A stretch of 64,000 nt of DNA from the NCBI GenBank assembly GCA_017534835.1, contig JAFXVT010000067.1, forward strand, positions 1 to 64,000. Reading direction: 5' to 3'. A model generated the notes under the pieces. That model was not told the DNA's origin, did not search any database, and saw only the letters and a list, made by a program, of their open reading frames with translations. Both the position numbers and the translations under genes were made by a program. The stretch is from Ruminococcus sp. GTDB taxonomy: Bacteria > Bacillota > Clostridia > Oscillospirales > Ruminococcaceae. Shown here piece after piece: positions 7,502 through 15,941 of the stretch (its first letter is position 1; the number at the start of each line of letters is the position of its first letter).

Positions 7502-8902
7502 ATGGCAGAGAAAATCAACACTCAAACAACAGCAAAACGAGGCGGATTTGGCTCGAAGATAGGCTTTATCCTCGCGGCAGCAGGCTCTGCTGTCGGACTC
7601 GGGAACATATGGAGATTCCCGTATCTTGCCGCTAAGTACGGCGGAGGCATCTTCCTTCTCGTTTACATAATCTTCGCGGTCACGTTCGGATTCACGCTGA
7701 TGATAACCGAGATAGCTATCGGCAGAAAGACCGGCAAGAGCGTTATCGGCGCCTACCGTGACGTTGACAGGCGTTTCGCACCGCTCGGCTGGCTCGCAGC
7801 GGCTGTACCGGCGCTCATACTGCCGTATTACTGTGTTATCGGCGGCTGGGTAATGAAATATATGACCGAATTCCTGATGGTCAACGGTCACAAGATAGCG
7901 ACCGAGACCTATGGCGCTGACAAACTCACCTTCTTCGATAACTTCATCACACACCCGCTCCAGCCGACGATATTCTTCGTTGTCTATGTCGTGCTCAACG
8001 CGGTGGTCGTAATGCTCGGTGTTCAGAAGGGTATCGAGGTGCTCAGCAAATTCCTGATGCCGGTGCTTCTCATCATCATCATCGGTATCTCGATATACAC
8101 GCTCACACTCGACGGTGCTGTCGAAGGACTGAAATACTATGTGCTCCCGAACTTCAAGGGCTTCACATTCGAGCAGTTCCTAAAGACGGTTGTGGGTGCA
8201 ATGGGACAGCTTTTCTATTCGATGTCGCTCGCAATGGGCATAATGATAACCTACGGCTCGTATATGCGCAAGGAGGACTCGCTTGAGCAGTCCGTAAGAC
8301 AGATAGAGGTATTCGATACGCTCGTCGCATTCCTTGCCGGACTCATCATCGTGCCTGCCGTATTCGTATTCTCGGGCGGAAATACAGACCAGCTCAACGC
8401 CGGTCCGAGCCTTATGTTCAAGACGCTTCCGGCTGTATTTGACAGTATGCCTGCCGGAGAGCTGATAGGCGGTGCGTTCTTCATTCTCGTAACGCTTGCC
8501 GCTCTCACATCTTCCATCTCGCTTATGGAGACTGTAACTGCGGTCGTTATGGAGAAGTTCAGACTCAGCAGAGTTGCGAGCTGTTTAGTAGTTATCGCTG
8601 TAACGCTCGTGCTTGGAATGCTTTCAGTTCTCGGATACAGCACGTGGTCGGGCGTAACACTGATAGGTATGCAGTTCCTCGATTTCTTTGATTTCATTAC
8701 GAACAACGTAATGATGCCGATACTCGCGTTCCTCACCTGCATACTCATCGGCTACGTTGCAAAGACCGCATACGTCGAGGAGGAGGTCCTCCACGGCGAG
8801 AAGAAGTTCAAGGCAAAGCTTCTGTTCCGCATAATGATAAAGTATGTTTGTCCGGTCTGTATGGTGATAATCCTGCTCACACCGTTCATAACGACGATAT
8901 AA
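7502..8902 (+). CDS. Sodium-dependent transporter, NSS/SNF family
   Basis: A 466-residue, roughly 11-12-helix symporter that uses the Na+ gradient to import amino acids or related amines across the cell membrane. The family signature is at the start: GFILAAAGSAVGLGNIWRFPY (about residues 20-40), which contains the Na+ and substrate sites, followed by NGGG-like KYGGGIF and the AIGRKTG loop. AAAGGA 8 bases before the ATG at 7502 sets the start; an in-frame extension upstream lies in the repeat block. Substrate cannot be told from sequence. It is transcribed alone and ends in a clear terminator. Confidence 0.93.
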   Translation: MAEKINTQTTAKRGGFGSKIGFILAAAGSAVGLGNIWRFPYLAAKYGGGIFLLVYIIFAVTFGFTLMITEIAIGRKTGKSVIGAYRDVDRRFAPLGWLAAAVPALILPYYCVIGGWVMKYMTEFLMVNGHKIATETYGADKLTFFDNFITHPLQPTIFFVVYVVLNAVVVMLGVQKGIEVLSKFLMPVLLIIIIGISIYTLTLDGAVEGLKYYVLPNFKGFTFEQFLKTVVGAMGQLFYSMSLAMGIMITYGSYMRKEDSLEQSVRQIEVFDTLVAFLAGLIIVPAVFVFSGGNTDQLNAGPSLMFKTLPAVFDSMPAGELIGGAFFILVTLAALTSSISLMETVTAVVMEKFRLSRVASCLVVIAVTLVLGMLSVLGYSTWSGVTLIGMQFLDFFDFITNNVMMPILAFLTCILIGYVAKTAYVEEEVLHGEKKFKAKLLFRIMIKYVCPVCMVIILLTPFITTI

Positions 8903-8909
8903 TAAGAAA

Positions 8910-8950
8910 GCAGCTCTGCGGCATAAATACCGTAGAGCTGCATTTTGTTT
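8910..8950. terminator. Bidirectional terminator
   Basis: GCAGCTCTGCGG and CCGTAGAGCTGC form a near-perfect 12-bp stem, followed by ATTTTGTTT. It separates the convergent transporter and SGNH genes. Confidence 0.8.
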
Positions 8951-10028
8951 ACTCAGCTGTGCCCTCGTGTGCTTCGATACGCGATTTTGTATCGGTAGTG
9001 TCGAGGTAATTGAAGAGTGCGTTGAGCACCCAGCCATAGCCTGTACCTGAGACGTGCAGACCGTCGCCGCCGGATATGCTGCCGTAAATAGCGCCGGTAG
9101 CCGGGTCTTTGAGGACAGAATTTGCGTTGAAGTAGAGTATCTGCGGTGAAGCGTAGCTGTTCACAGTTGTTTCAAGAGCGTAGTTGAAGCTGTCTATTAT
9201 AGCATTGGTGGTATAGTAGTTATTGGCTGAGACCGGCGTTATTGATCCGATCACGACGGTCACATCGGGTACAGAATCCACTATCTGTTGTGCGATAGCA
9301 TAGACATCAGAAGCATAGCAATCGGGTCCACGCTCCTTTTGGTTGTATCCGGGGATGTCATTCATACCTATCGAGATGTAAACAAGCGAAGGATTTGTAT
9401 AGATAGTCGCATCGACCGCATTCATAGCGCCGCCGCCAAGGTTAAAAAAGAAGCTTTCCTTATACATATTCCCCAGAGCCATCGACTCCTTGGCGATATT
9501 GTGACCGGAAGGGATATAGCCGTAAGCATTGAAGCCGTAGGCGATAGAGTCACCGAGAATCGTGAGACGCTCCTGATAGAACGAGCTGTTGGGCGAATCT
9601 GCACCGGAATACACGTTGTAGTCAGTGAGCGGAAGCGAGATCACCGGCTGCTCAGCCTGCTGCTGAGTATCGGGGGCAGCTTCCGTTGTCGTCCCGTTCT
9701 GCGGAGCTGTAGGAACAGGCTCATTCGAGCCTCCGGGAGCGACTGATACGCTTCCGTCCGGGACCGACTTTACAGATACGGTAGTGGTCGTGGTCTCTGT
9801 GGTGGACGTTGAAGTCGTAGATGTCGAGGTAGTTGCTGCGGTCGAGTAGATCGTACTGAGACGTACCTGCTGAACGGCTCTTATGGATTCGAGCTTTTCC
9901 TGAGTTGCTTTCGGTTCACGGTCATCAGCTGTGAAGAACATCGCGACAACCGAGCAGAGTATCACAAGCAGCGGCAGGATAGGATTTGAGAAGAAATGCC
10001 TGAAGAATTCGCCTATTATTTTTTTCAA
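8949..10028 (-). CDS. Membrane-anchored SGNH/GDSL hydrolase
   Basis: A 359-residue protein: short cytoplasmic start, one membrane segment (about residues 15-33), a Thr/Ser-rich low-complexity linker (about residues 62-85, runs of TST and TTT) and an extracellular SGNH esterase domain. Block I TILGDSIAYG gives the nucleophile Ser, block III is SIGMND, and block V DGLHVS gives the catalytic Asp and His. Such enzymes deacylate glycans or wall polymers; the true substrate is not evident. The start is TTG at 10028, supported by GGAGGTGA 8 bases upstream. The Thr-rich linker is typical of Ruminococcus surface enzymes and probably O-glycosylated (inference). Confidence 0.87.
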   Translation of the reverse strand: MKKIIGEFFRHFFSNPILPLLVILCSVVAMFFTADDREPKATQEKLESIRAVQQVRLSTIYSTAATTSTSTTSTSTTETTTTTVSVKSVPDGSVSVAPGGSNEPVPTAPQNGTTTEAAPDTQQQAEQPVISLPLTDYNVYSGADSPNSSFYQERLTILGDSIAYGFNAYGYIPSGHNIAKESMALGNMYKESFFFNLGGGAMNAVDATIYTNPSLVYISIGMNDIPGYNQKERGPDCYASDVYAIAQQIVDSVPDVTVVIGSITPVSANNYYTTNAIIDSFNYALETTVNSYASPQILYFNANSVLKDPATGAIYGSISGGDGLHVSGTGYGWVLNALFNYLDTTDTKSRIEAHEGTAE

Positions 10029-10046
10029 ATCTTATCTCACCTCCGT

Positions 10047-10082
10047 AATATAATAAAAGCTCGCAGGCAGAAGACCTGCGAG
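10047..10082 (-). terminator. Hairpin between tRNA-Leu and SGNH gene
   Basis: On the minus strand CTCGCAGG and CCTGCGAG form a perfect 8-bp stem with a 7-base loop, followed by CTTTTATTATA. It probably ends the tRNA transcript before the SGNH gene. Confidence 0.6.
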
Positions 10083-10151
10083 GTGTGTGAAGTTTGTTCA
10101 GTGTGTCGGCGTGTACCGAAAGCCTGCACGATGTGAGCGGCAACATAGACC

Positions 10152-10269
10152 GCGCGCACCCGTTCGGTGCTGTGCATGTGTTGCAATTCAGATACGATAT
10201 GAAACGCGGATAAGAACTAACGCCCCACTTAAAGTGAGGCGCGAAACTGCGCGCACCCGTTCGGTGCTG
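10152..10269. repeat. 21-base direct repeat pair 3' of tRNA-Leu
   Basis: The 21-base sequence beginning GCGCGCACCCGTTC occurs at 10152-10172 and 10249-10269, 97 bases apart. The second copy runs into the CCA end of the tRNA gene. Each contains an internal hairpin (GCACC / GGTGC on the minus strand). Between them lies another stem (CGCCTCACTT / AAGTGGGGCG) that may be the true tRNA terminator. The rest of 10029-10267 shows no gene. Confidence 0.6.
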
Positions 10270-10354
10270 GTGCCGCTGACCGGACTTGAACCGGTACGAT
10301 ATTGCTACCGAGGGATTTTAAGTCCCTTGTGTCTGCCAATTCCACCACAGCGGC
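10268..10354 (-). tRNA. tRNA-Leu (anticodon UAA)
   Basis: Class II tRNA with a long variable arm. The acceptor stem GCCGCTG (5' end at 10354) pairs with CAGCGGC, then A and an encoded CCA. The anticodon stem-loop AGGGA-CTTAAAA-TCCCT carries TAA; the T-arm GGTTCAAGTCC is present. It reads UUA/UUG leucine codons. Confidence 0.95.
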
Positions 10355-10372
10355 GTTTCACCAACATCAAAC

Positions 10373-10401
10373 ATTATACCACCATTCCCATATTTTGTCA
10401 A
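10373..10401 (-). promoter_or_regulatory. Promoter of tRNA-Leu
   Basis: Consensus TTGACA (10401-10396) and TATAAT (10378-10373) on the minus strand with exactly 17 bases between them, 18 bases before the tRNA 5' end. Confidence 0.9.
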
Positions 10402-10410
10402 GTTCTTTTT

Positions 10411-10440
10411 AAAAAAGGAGCTGCCGCGAAGTGCGGCAGC
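10411..10440 (-). terminator. Terminator of the sigma/anti-sigma operon
   Basis: GCTGCCGC and GCGGCAGC form an 8-bp stem with a 5-base loop on the minus strand, followed after CTCC by six T. It lies 38 bases after the stop at 10479. Confidence 0.8.
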
Positions 10441-10478
10441 CTTTCAGTGAACTTTCTTTTGTTGATACTTTCGTGGGA

Positions 10479-12092
10479 TCATTGCGGATCCACCGTTTTA
10501 TCCTGTTCTTCGAGCAGCTTGTTCAGCGACTCTATCTCTGCGGCATATACGTCGATCCTTGCCTGTATCTCTGCAATATCATAGCTGTCCGATGCGGTGC
10601 CTATCTCATCACGCAGGCGAGATCTTTCCGCTTCATACTCAGCTATCCTTGTACGGATGCTTTCCTTTCTGAGAGCTGCCTCCTGTTCGGCTGCGTACTC
10701 TGCTTCCAGCCGGCGGTTATCTTCTTCGATAGCGAGCCTTTCATTTTCCAATGCAGACTGCTCTTCGGCAGTTAAGCTGCGGTGCTTGCCAAAGCTTTCG
10801 TGGGTCAGCTCGCAGAGAAATTCGCCGTTATAAATGGCATTGAGCTTGTAGGGAGAAGAAGCTGAATTGTCCTGCGAGGACGGCATAGTATAGAAAGCGT
10901 ACCATTCATTCAGAGCGTTGGGGTCTGCCGGAGCATTTATCGTGCATACCGGCTGATGTGTTTCCGAGTTGATGAGACTCAGCTCTCTTGCCGGAGTCAG
11001 ACTGATAGCACCATTCTTCTCCATAAGTGAGATCGCACTGTAGCTCCTTTCCGGGAAATGCAGCTCTCCGTTAGCCGTGAACAGCTCTGTATGTGTGAAT
11101 CCGGAGCCGTCATCAGTCTTTGGGAATGCAGAGTTGCCGTTGAAATAGACCGATCTTGCCCACATTTTGCGTCTGTCCGGCATTTCTGTGAGCTCGCCTC
11201 CGGCGGTAGTTGTGACGGTGTCGTAGAAATATACATCCGAGCCTTCAGCGCCTGTATGTCCGTAGAGGATACTCGTGTAAAAGTAGTCGATGCCTTCGCT
11301 GCTGCTGATGAAGCAGCCGTAGTTCTGACAGGCGACCGATACCGGCTCGCCGTCTGTATTGCGGAGATAAATTCCGTCTGTGTCCGGAGCGAAATTCAGC
11401 GCGACAGCACTGTCAACGAGCTGCTTGTTCGTATCTGTTATGTCGGGTGGGAATGAAACTCTTTCCCAGTCCTCGTTCGTGAAGGTGTATGCTGACTTAG
11501 CAGCTGCGATAATGCCTGATTCGCTGTATTCGCCGGTGTATTCGACTGCGTAGACCTGAAGCGTGTCGTGGAAGCTTACGATACCTGAGCCGAATTCCCT
11601 GCATTTGATATAGATGCGGACATTCGCGTCGTCCTTGCGGCAGTCCTCGAACGGACAGCTGAACAGCGGTGTTACGAGCACATCGTTTTTCAGGTAGTAG
11701 TCGAGTGAAACATCGAAAATGCGATATTCGTTCTGCTCTGTCTCAGTCTCTATCTCCTCAAGTATCTGCCGGAATTCGGGTGTGGAAGAGCCGCTCAGAT
11801 TCGAGCGTATATGCTGCGGCAAGCCTGTAAGCGGGATTATTGCTATACAGATAACAGCTGCTGCTGCGAGAGCTGCCCATTTAAGGATGCCCGGCTTGCG
11901 TGACCTGCCGGTAATGTTTTCAACGCTGTTTACGGTGAATCCGCCTTCCGAAAAATCCGGGTCTTTCTCCGGAAAAGCGCGTGCGGAGATCTTATCGAAG
12001 CAGTCAACAGAGGCAGAAAGCTCATTCATTTTGTCTCTCAGTATCTTTTCTGGTCCACTGAGTTCGTAATTCTCATTTTTCACTGTTAACAC
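10479..12092 (-). CDS. Membrane protein coupled to ECF-type sigma factor (possible anti-sigma)
   Basis: A 537-residue protein with a polar N-terminus of about 68 residues, one membrane helix (about residues 69-88), a large beta-rich outer domain of unknown family and a C-terminal coiled coil (about residues 440-530, rich in Glu/Arg with heptads). Its start overlaps the end of the sigma-factor gene by 20 bases, so the two are co-translated. Gene order (sigma, then single-pass membrane protein) is that of ECF sigma/anti-sigma pairs, so a sensing role is likely; I see no zinc anti-sigma HxxxCxxC motif. The start is GTG at 12092; a GTG at 12083 is equally plausible. Signal sensed unknown. Confidence 0.72.
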   Translation of the reverse strand: MLTVKNENYELSGPEKILRDKMNELSASVDCFDKISARAFPEKDPDFSEGGFTVNSVENITGRSRKPGILKWAALAAAAVICIAIIPLTGLPQHIRSNLSGSSTPEFRQILEEIETETEQNEYRIFDVSLDYYLKNDVLVTPLFSCPFEDCRKDDANVRIYIKCREFGSGIVSFHDTLQVYAVEYTGEYSESGIIAAAKSAYTFTNEDWERVSFPPDITDTNKQLVDSAVALNFAPDTDGIYLRNTDGEPVSVACQNYGCFISSSEGIDYFYTSILYGHTGAEGSDVYFYDTVTTTAGGELTEMPDRRKMWARSVYFNGNSAFPKTDDGSGFTHTELFTANGELHFPERSYSAISLMEKNGAISLTPARELSLINSETHQPVCTINAPADPNALNEWYAFYTMPSSQDNSASSPYKLNAIYNGEFLCELTHESFGKHRSLTAEEQSALENERLAIEEDNRRLEAEYAAEQEAALRKESIRTRIAEYEAERSRLRDEIGTASDSYDIAEIQARIDVYAAEIESLNKLLEEQDKTVDPQ

Positions 12093-12672
12093 CTGCCTTC
12101 TCCTGTAAAATGGACAATGCCTTCTGATAGCGCGATTTTATGGTCGATTCGGGAGAATGCATTATCTCTGCTATCTCCCGGAATGTGAGGTCACTGCAGC
12201 ACTTCATAACGACTATCTGTCTTTGCTTTTCGCTGAGGTGCTTGAGCAACTGATTGATGAAAATGCTGTCCTCGACAGTCTTGTCTGCCTCGCCATAGCC
12301 CTGAATGAAGAAATTGCGCGATTCTCTCAGGTGGCGGCGGCGTATCTCGAGTGCAACGTTGCGTGCGGTTTTGAGAATGAAGCCCTTTCCGTTGCCTTTT
12401 TTGGGATTGAAGCCTGTGACCTGCGTTAATCTTATGAACGTTTCGGTGACGGTGTCCTCCGCGAGGTGATAGTCCGCCGTGATGCTGAATGCTACTGCGA
12501 AAACGCTGCTCTTGAACATTTTATACAATGTGCCGAGACTTTCCTTGGACGATGCACATTCGGCGATAAGCCGGTTGACTTCACCGTATTCTTTATCGTC
12601 CGCTCTGCTGCGTGATAGTATAGTAAGAATAGCTTCTCCACCTCCGTTAATTGATTTTTGAAATAGTGTCAT
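12073..12672 (-). CDS. RNA polymerase sigma factor, ECF (sigma-70 family)
   Basis: A 199-residue sigma factor with region 2 (YKMFKSSVFAVAFSITADYHLAEDTVTETFIRL, about residues 50-83) and region 4 (LSEKQRQIVVMKCCSDLTFREIAEIM, about residues 140-165, with helix-turn-helix). It should direct RNA polymerase to a small regulon. The N-terminus is uncertain: the ATG at 12672 has only a weak ribosome site, whereas a strong GGAGGTGG lies inside the frame about 9 codons later with no ATG, GTG or TTG at proper distance. The transcript appears to begin near 12918, giving a leader of about 245 bases. The partner gene follows with overlap. Confidence 0.88.
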   Translation of the reverse strand: MTLFQKSINGGGEAILTILSRSRADDKEYGEVNRLIAECASSKESLGTLYKMFKSSVFAVAFSITADYHLAEDTVTETFIRLTQVTGFNPKKGNGKGFILKTARNVALEIRRRHLRESRNFFIQGYGEADKTVEDSIFINQLLKHLSEKQRQIVVMKCCSDLTFREIAEIMHSPESTIKSRYQKALSILQEKAGVNSEK

Positions 12673-12924
12673 CTCAGGTCACTTCTGCTGATGTACGGAC
12701 TGAGCTGATGCAGCCGTGCTGACTGCGCTTTGAAAGCTTTCATATATAAGTGACTTTCAGCGCCTAAAAAGACGAAAAAAACTGAAAAAATATCCGCAAA
12801 ATCGTTATCATAAGCTAACAAGCTTGATACTTGCCTGTTTTCAGGCGTTTTTGAGAGCTATAGATCAGTGCCGGATCAGACTGATCTTGTTAACCTCGGT
12901 TAACATTTGCTTGGACCACACTAT
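12673..12924 (-). other. Long 5' leader of the sigma-factor gene
   Basis: No gene is visible in 12673-12924. It holds a perfect palindrome TGTTAACC-TC-GGTTAACA (12888-12905) just downstream of the predicted transcription start, a GATCAGT...GATC inverted repeat, a GCCTG-AAAA-CAGGC hairpin, and an A/T-rich stretch. The palindrome is a candidate operator; the hairpins may affect translation. Confidence 0.5.
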
Positions 12925-12954
12925 ATTATACCACTTATCTGAGGGTATTTGCAA
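12925..12954 (-). promoter_or_regulatory. Promoter of the sigma-factor operon
   Basis: TTGCAA (12954-12949) and TATAAT (12930-12925) on the minus strand with an 18-base spacer. It lies back to back with the Zn ATPase promoter. Confidence 0.65.
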
Positions 12955-12972
12955 ATTTTATACGTCAGACTA

Positions 12973-13001
12973 TTGACAATGGGATATTCATATGATATAA
13001 T
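12973..13001 (+). promoter_or_regulatory. Promoter of the Zn/Cd ATPase operon
   Basis: Consensus TTGACA (12973-12978) and TATAAT (12996-13001) with a 17-base spacer. The operator at 13002-13029 begins at the next base. Confidence 0.92.
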
Positions 13002-13029
13002 AAACATATGAACAATCGTTCATATGTTT
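13002..13029 (+). promoter_or_regulatory. ArsR/SmtB-type metal operator
   Basis: A perfect 12-4-12 inverted repeat, halves AAACATATGAAC and GTTCATATGTTT. It covers the expected transcription start, so a bound repressor would block the Zn ATPase. The ATATGAAC/GTTCATAT core matches operators of SmtB/CzrA/CadC-type repressors. No such repressor is encoded in this window. Confidence 0.85.
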
Positions 13030-13042
13030 AGGAGTTGATATT

Positions 13043-15322
13043 ATGGAGAGTACCTATGAGATACACAACCTCGGCTGTGCCCACTGCGGCAGCAAGATAG
13101 AAGAGGCGATCGGCAGGCTTGAGGGCGTTGAATCGGCTGTTCTGAACTTTCAGCTGAAAAAGATCATCGTCAGGGGCGAGCCCTGTGCAGACCTGCTTGC
13201 CAAAATGAATGAGCTTGCACGTGCAGTTGAGCCGGACGTTGAGATAGTTCCGTTCAGCGGCAGGAAGCATCACGCTCATCACCACGAGCATGAACATCAT
13301 CACGAGCACCACCACGATGAGCACTGCGAATGCGGTCACGAGCACCACCACGATGAGCACTGCGAGTGCGGTCACGAACACCACCACGATGAGCACTGCG
13401 AATGCGGTCACGAGCATAACCACGATGAGCACTGTGAATGCAGTCACGAGCACCACCACGAGCATGATGAAGAGGGGAAGGGTGAGATCATTTCTCTCGG
13501 CATCGGAGTTGCACTCTTTGCTGCGGCATTGGCAGTACACCACTTCACGGAGTTGCTGCCGCTCGCGATAGTGCTGTACGTTGCCGCTTATCTCGTGCTC
13601 GGTATAAACGTCCTTACAGCGACTGTGAAGAGCATAACGAAGGGAAATCTCTTCAACGAGAATTTCCTTATGACCGTAGCGACGCTCGGTGCTTTTGCTC
13701 TCGGCGAGTACGCGGAGGCAGTCGGAGTCGTGCTGTTCTTCCGTATCGGAGAGATGTTCGAGGACTTCGCTGTTGCACGCAGCCGAAAGGCTATCACTGA
13801 TGTGACAGAGCTTCGTGTTGAGGAGGCTGATGTGCTGCGGGACGGAGAATATGTCCGCATTGATTCGGACGATGTGGAGGTCGGCGACATTCTGAGGATA
13901 AAGGTCGGCGAGCGTATCGCGGTCGACGGCGTTGTTGAGTCCGGCGAGTCGCGTATCGACACATCTGCTGTGAACGGTGAGCCGGTGCCGCTGACAGTAC
14001 GTCCCGGAGACACCATTCTTTCGGGCTGTATCAATATTTCAGAGACGTTCACGCTCCGTGCGACGGCTGCGGCGGACGATTCTATGATAGCAAAGATAGC
14101 GAATGCCGTAGAGGACGCCTCGTCCTCAAAGCCTAAGATAGACCGCTTCATCACGCGGTTTGCAAAGGTATACACACCTATCGTCATCGCTATCGCGGCG
14201 GCTACTGCGATACTCGGCACAGTCATTACCGGTGACTGGCAGAAGTGGATATATTCGGCATTGACCTTCCTTGTAATAAGCTGCCCGTGTGCGCTCGTAC
14301 TGAGTGTTCCGCTGGCGTATTTCTCGGGCATCGGCGCTGCGTCGAAGCTCGGTATTCTCTTCAAGGGCGGCGTTTCCATCGAAGCTCTCGGCAAGATAAA
14401 GGCTGTCGCATTCGACAAGACCGGCACGCTTACGAACGGCAGCTTCACGGTAACGCGCGTTATCAGTGCCGGAGCTCTCACCGAAGACGAACTCCTCAGG
14501 TTTTGCGGAAGCTGTGAGCAGATCTCAACTCACCCCGTAGCTGAGAGTATCGTTGGATACTGCCGCGGAAAGGGTCTGAAGCTTGAGGAGCCCGTGCGTT
14601 CATCGGATATTGCAGGAAGAGGCGTCGAGGCTGAGGTCGGCGGAAGCGAAGTGCTCTGCGGAAATCTCAGGCTTATGGAGGAGAAAAATGCGTCAGTTCC
14701 CGAGCTTCCCGAGGCAGGTGCTGGAACGTCCGTTTACGTTGCTGTGAACGGCAGAGTTGAGGGCATCATCCTCGTTGCCGATGAGCTCAAAAAGACAGCA
14801 GCAGGCGCGGTGAAGTCGCTGAACGATATGGGTATCGCGACTGCGATGTTTACGGGAGATGTGCCGGAGACGGCTGCGAAGGTCGGCTCTGAGCTTGGTA
14901 TCGGAGCTGCAAAGGGCGGACTCCTTCCCGACGGAAAGCTCGCCGAGCTGAATGCTATGCGTGAACGATACGGCAGAGTTATGTTCGTCGGCGACGGTAT
15001 AAATGACGCTCCCGTGCTTGCAGGTGCGGACGTCGGCGGAGCTATGCAGACCGGTTCAGACCTTGCGCTCGAGGCTGCTGACGCCGTATTTATGAGCAGC
15101 GAGCCTGAGTCTGTCGTGACAGCGAAGAGGATAGCAGACAAAACGCTCCGTATCTCCTACGAAAATATTATTTTTGCACTTGCGATAAAGGCTGCTGTGC
15201 TCATTCTGGGACTGATAGGTCACCCGAATATGTGGCTCGCGGTGTTCGCCGATTCTGGTACGGCGATGCTGCTGATACTGAATTCTATCCGTGCGCTCAA
15301 TACGAAAAGCTACAAGAGCTGA
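13043..15322 (+). CDS. Zn2+/Cd2+-exporting P1B-type ATPase with His/Cys-repeat region
   Basis: A 759-residue P-type ATPase exporting soft divalent metals. Residues 1-75 form a heavy-metal domain (GCAHC, Cys12/Cys15). Residues about 76-149 are a metal-binding tract of repeated 12-residue units containing HHHDEHCECG. Then come eight predicted membrane helices with CPC (Cys414-Pro-Cys416), phosphorylation site DKTGTLT (Asp458), STHP, and GDGINDAP. The last helix carries FADSGTAMLL (Asp737), the aspartate typical of Zn/Cd/Pb pumps (ZntA/CadA), not Cu pumps. AGGAG lies 7 bases before the ATG. Promoter and operator upstream imply metal-induced expression. A methyltransferase gene follows after 12 bases. 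Confidence 0.95.
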   Translation: MESTYEIHNLGCAHCGSKIEEAIGRLEGVESAVLNFQLKKIIVRGEPCADLLAKMNELARAVEPDVEIVPFSGRKHHAHHHEHEHHHEHHHDEHCECGHEHHHDEHCECGHEHHHDEHCECGHEHNHDEHCECSHEHHHEHDEEGKGEIISLGIGVALFAAALAVHHFTELLPLAIVLYVAAYLVLGINVLTATVKSITKGNLFNENFLMTVATLGAFALGEYAEAVGVVLFFRIGEMFEDFAVARSRKAITDVTELRVEEADVLRDGEYVRIDSDDVEVGDILRIKVGERIAVDGVVESGESRIDTSAVNGEPVPLTVRPGDTILSGCINISETFTLRATAAADDSMIAKIANAVEDASSSKPKIDRFITRFAKVYTPIVIAIAAATAILGTVITGDWQKWIYSALTFLVISCPCALVLSVPLAYFSGIGAASKLGILFKGGVSIEALGKIKAVAFDKTGTLTNGSFTVTRVISAGALTEDELLRFCGSCEQISTHPVAESIVGYCRGKGLKLEEPVRSSDIAGRGVEAEVGGSEVLCGNLRLMEEKNASVPELPEAGAGTSVYVAVNGRVEGIILVADELKKTAAGAVKSLNDMGIATAMFTGDVPETAAKVGSELGIGAAKGGLLPDGKLAELNAMRERYGRVMFVGDGINDAPVLAGADVGGAMQTGSDLALEAADAVFMSSEPESVVTAKRIADKTLRISYENIIFALAIKAAVLILGLIGHPNMWLAVFADSGTAMLLILNSIRALNTKSYKS
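13301..13444 (+). repeat. Four 36-bp in-frame tandem repeats
   Basis: Four units of 36 bp start at 13301, 13337, 13373 and 13409, with a partial fifth after 13445. They differ at only a few positions. Each encodes a 12-residue His/Cys-rich metal-binding unit in the Zn ATPase. The near identity suggests recent copy-number change. Confidence 0.93.
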
Positions 15323-15334
15323 GGGGGTATTATT

Positions 15335-15937
15335 ATGATATGGGATATCGTTTCACCGCTGTATGACGATGCTGAGATGCTTATCAACAGAAAGGTATAC
15401 ATCGGAACGGGAGAGATAGTTGCTGCCGAGATAGAGCCGGATGATGTCGTGCTCGAATGTGCGTGCGGAACGGGTGCGATAAGCAGGCACATCGCACCGG
15501 TCTGCCGCGAGCTCATAGCAACGGATATGTCTGACGGAATGATGCGGCAGGCGTATATGAAGTGCAGAAAGTTCGGGAATGTGAGGTTCGGCTTTGCGGA
15601 CATTATGCATCTCAGGTTCAGGAACGACCGCTTTGACAAGGTAGTTGCCGGAAACGTGATACACCTTCTCGATGACCCTGAGGGCGCACTCAGGGAGCTG
15701 CTGAGAGTGTGCAAGCCGGGCGGAAAGGTGATGATACCGACTTATATCAACGGCGACGATAATTCGCTAAGAGCTGCGACTGTACTGCTCGAAAAGCTCG
15801 GGATCGAATTCAAGCGGGAATACAACAGGGATTCGTATATGGAATTCTTCCGCAATGCAGGCTTCCCGGACGCGGAATACCGCATAGCAGAGGGAAATAT
15901 GCCCTGTATGACAGCGATAATAACCAAGCCGGAATAA
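15335..15937 (+). CDS. Class I SAM-dependent methyltransferase
   Basis: A 200-residue protein with a Rossmann-fold methyltransferase domain: motif I VLECACGTGAISRHIA (about residues 38-53), an acidic TDMSDGMM loop, motif with GFADIMHLRF, and KPGGKVMIPTY. It most resembles the UbiE/COQ5-like group acting on small molecules. It starts 12 bases after the Zn ATPase gene behind a GAGGGGG ribosome site, so it is likely co-induced by metal. Substrate unknown; a role in metal or metalloid methylation cannot be claimed, because the multi-Cys motifs of arsenite methyltransferases are not seen. Confidence 0.85.
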   Translation: MIWDIVSPLYDDAEMLINRKVYIGTGEIVAAEIEPDDVVLECACGTGAISRHIAPVCRELIATDMSDGMMRQAYMKCRKFGNVRFGFADIMHLRFRNDRFDKVVAGNVIHLLDDPEGALRELLRVCKPGGKVMIPTYINGDDNSLRAATVLLEKLGIEFKREYNRDSYMEFFRNAGFPDAEYRIAEGNMPCMTAIITKPE

Positions 15938-15941
15938 ATGG

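Noticed and set aside
7001..7954. N-terminal extension of the dGTPase-like gene
   Set aside because: It crosses the repeat block and the transporter gene on the other strand; the strong ribosome site and family start are at 7000.
13301..13444. CRISPR or satellite repeat
   Set aside because: The 36-bp period is an exact codon multiple within a conserved reading frame and encodes a metal-binding tract.
13028..13543. Val/Leu-rich membrane protein on the minus strand
   Set aside because: It is the antisense of the His/Cys repeats of the Zn ATPase; hydrophobicity comes from reversing CAC/GAG-type codons.
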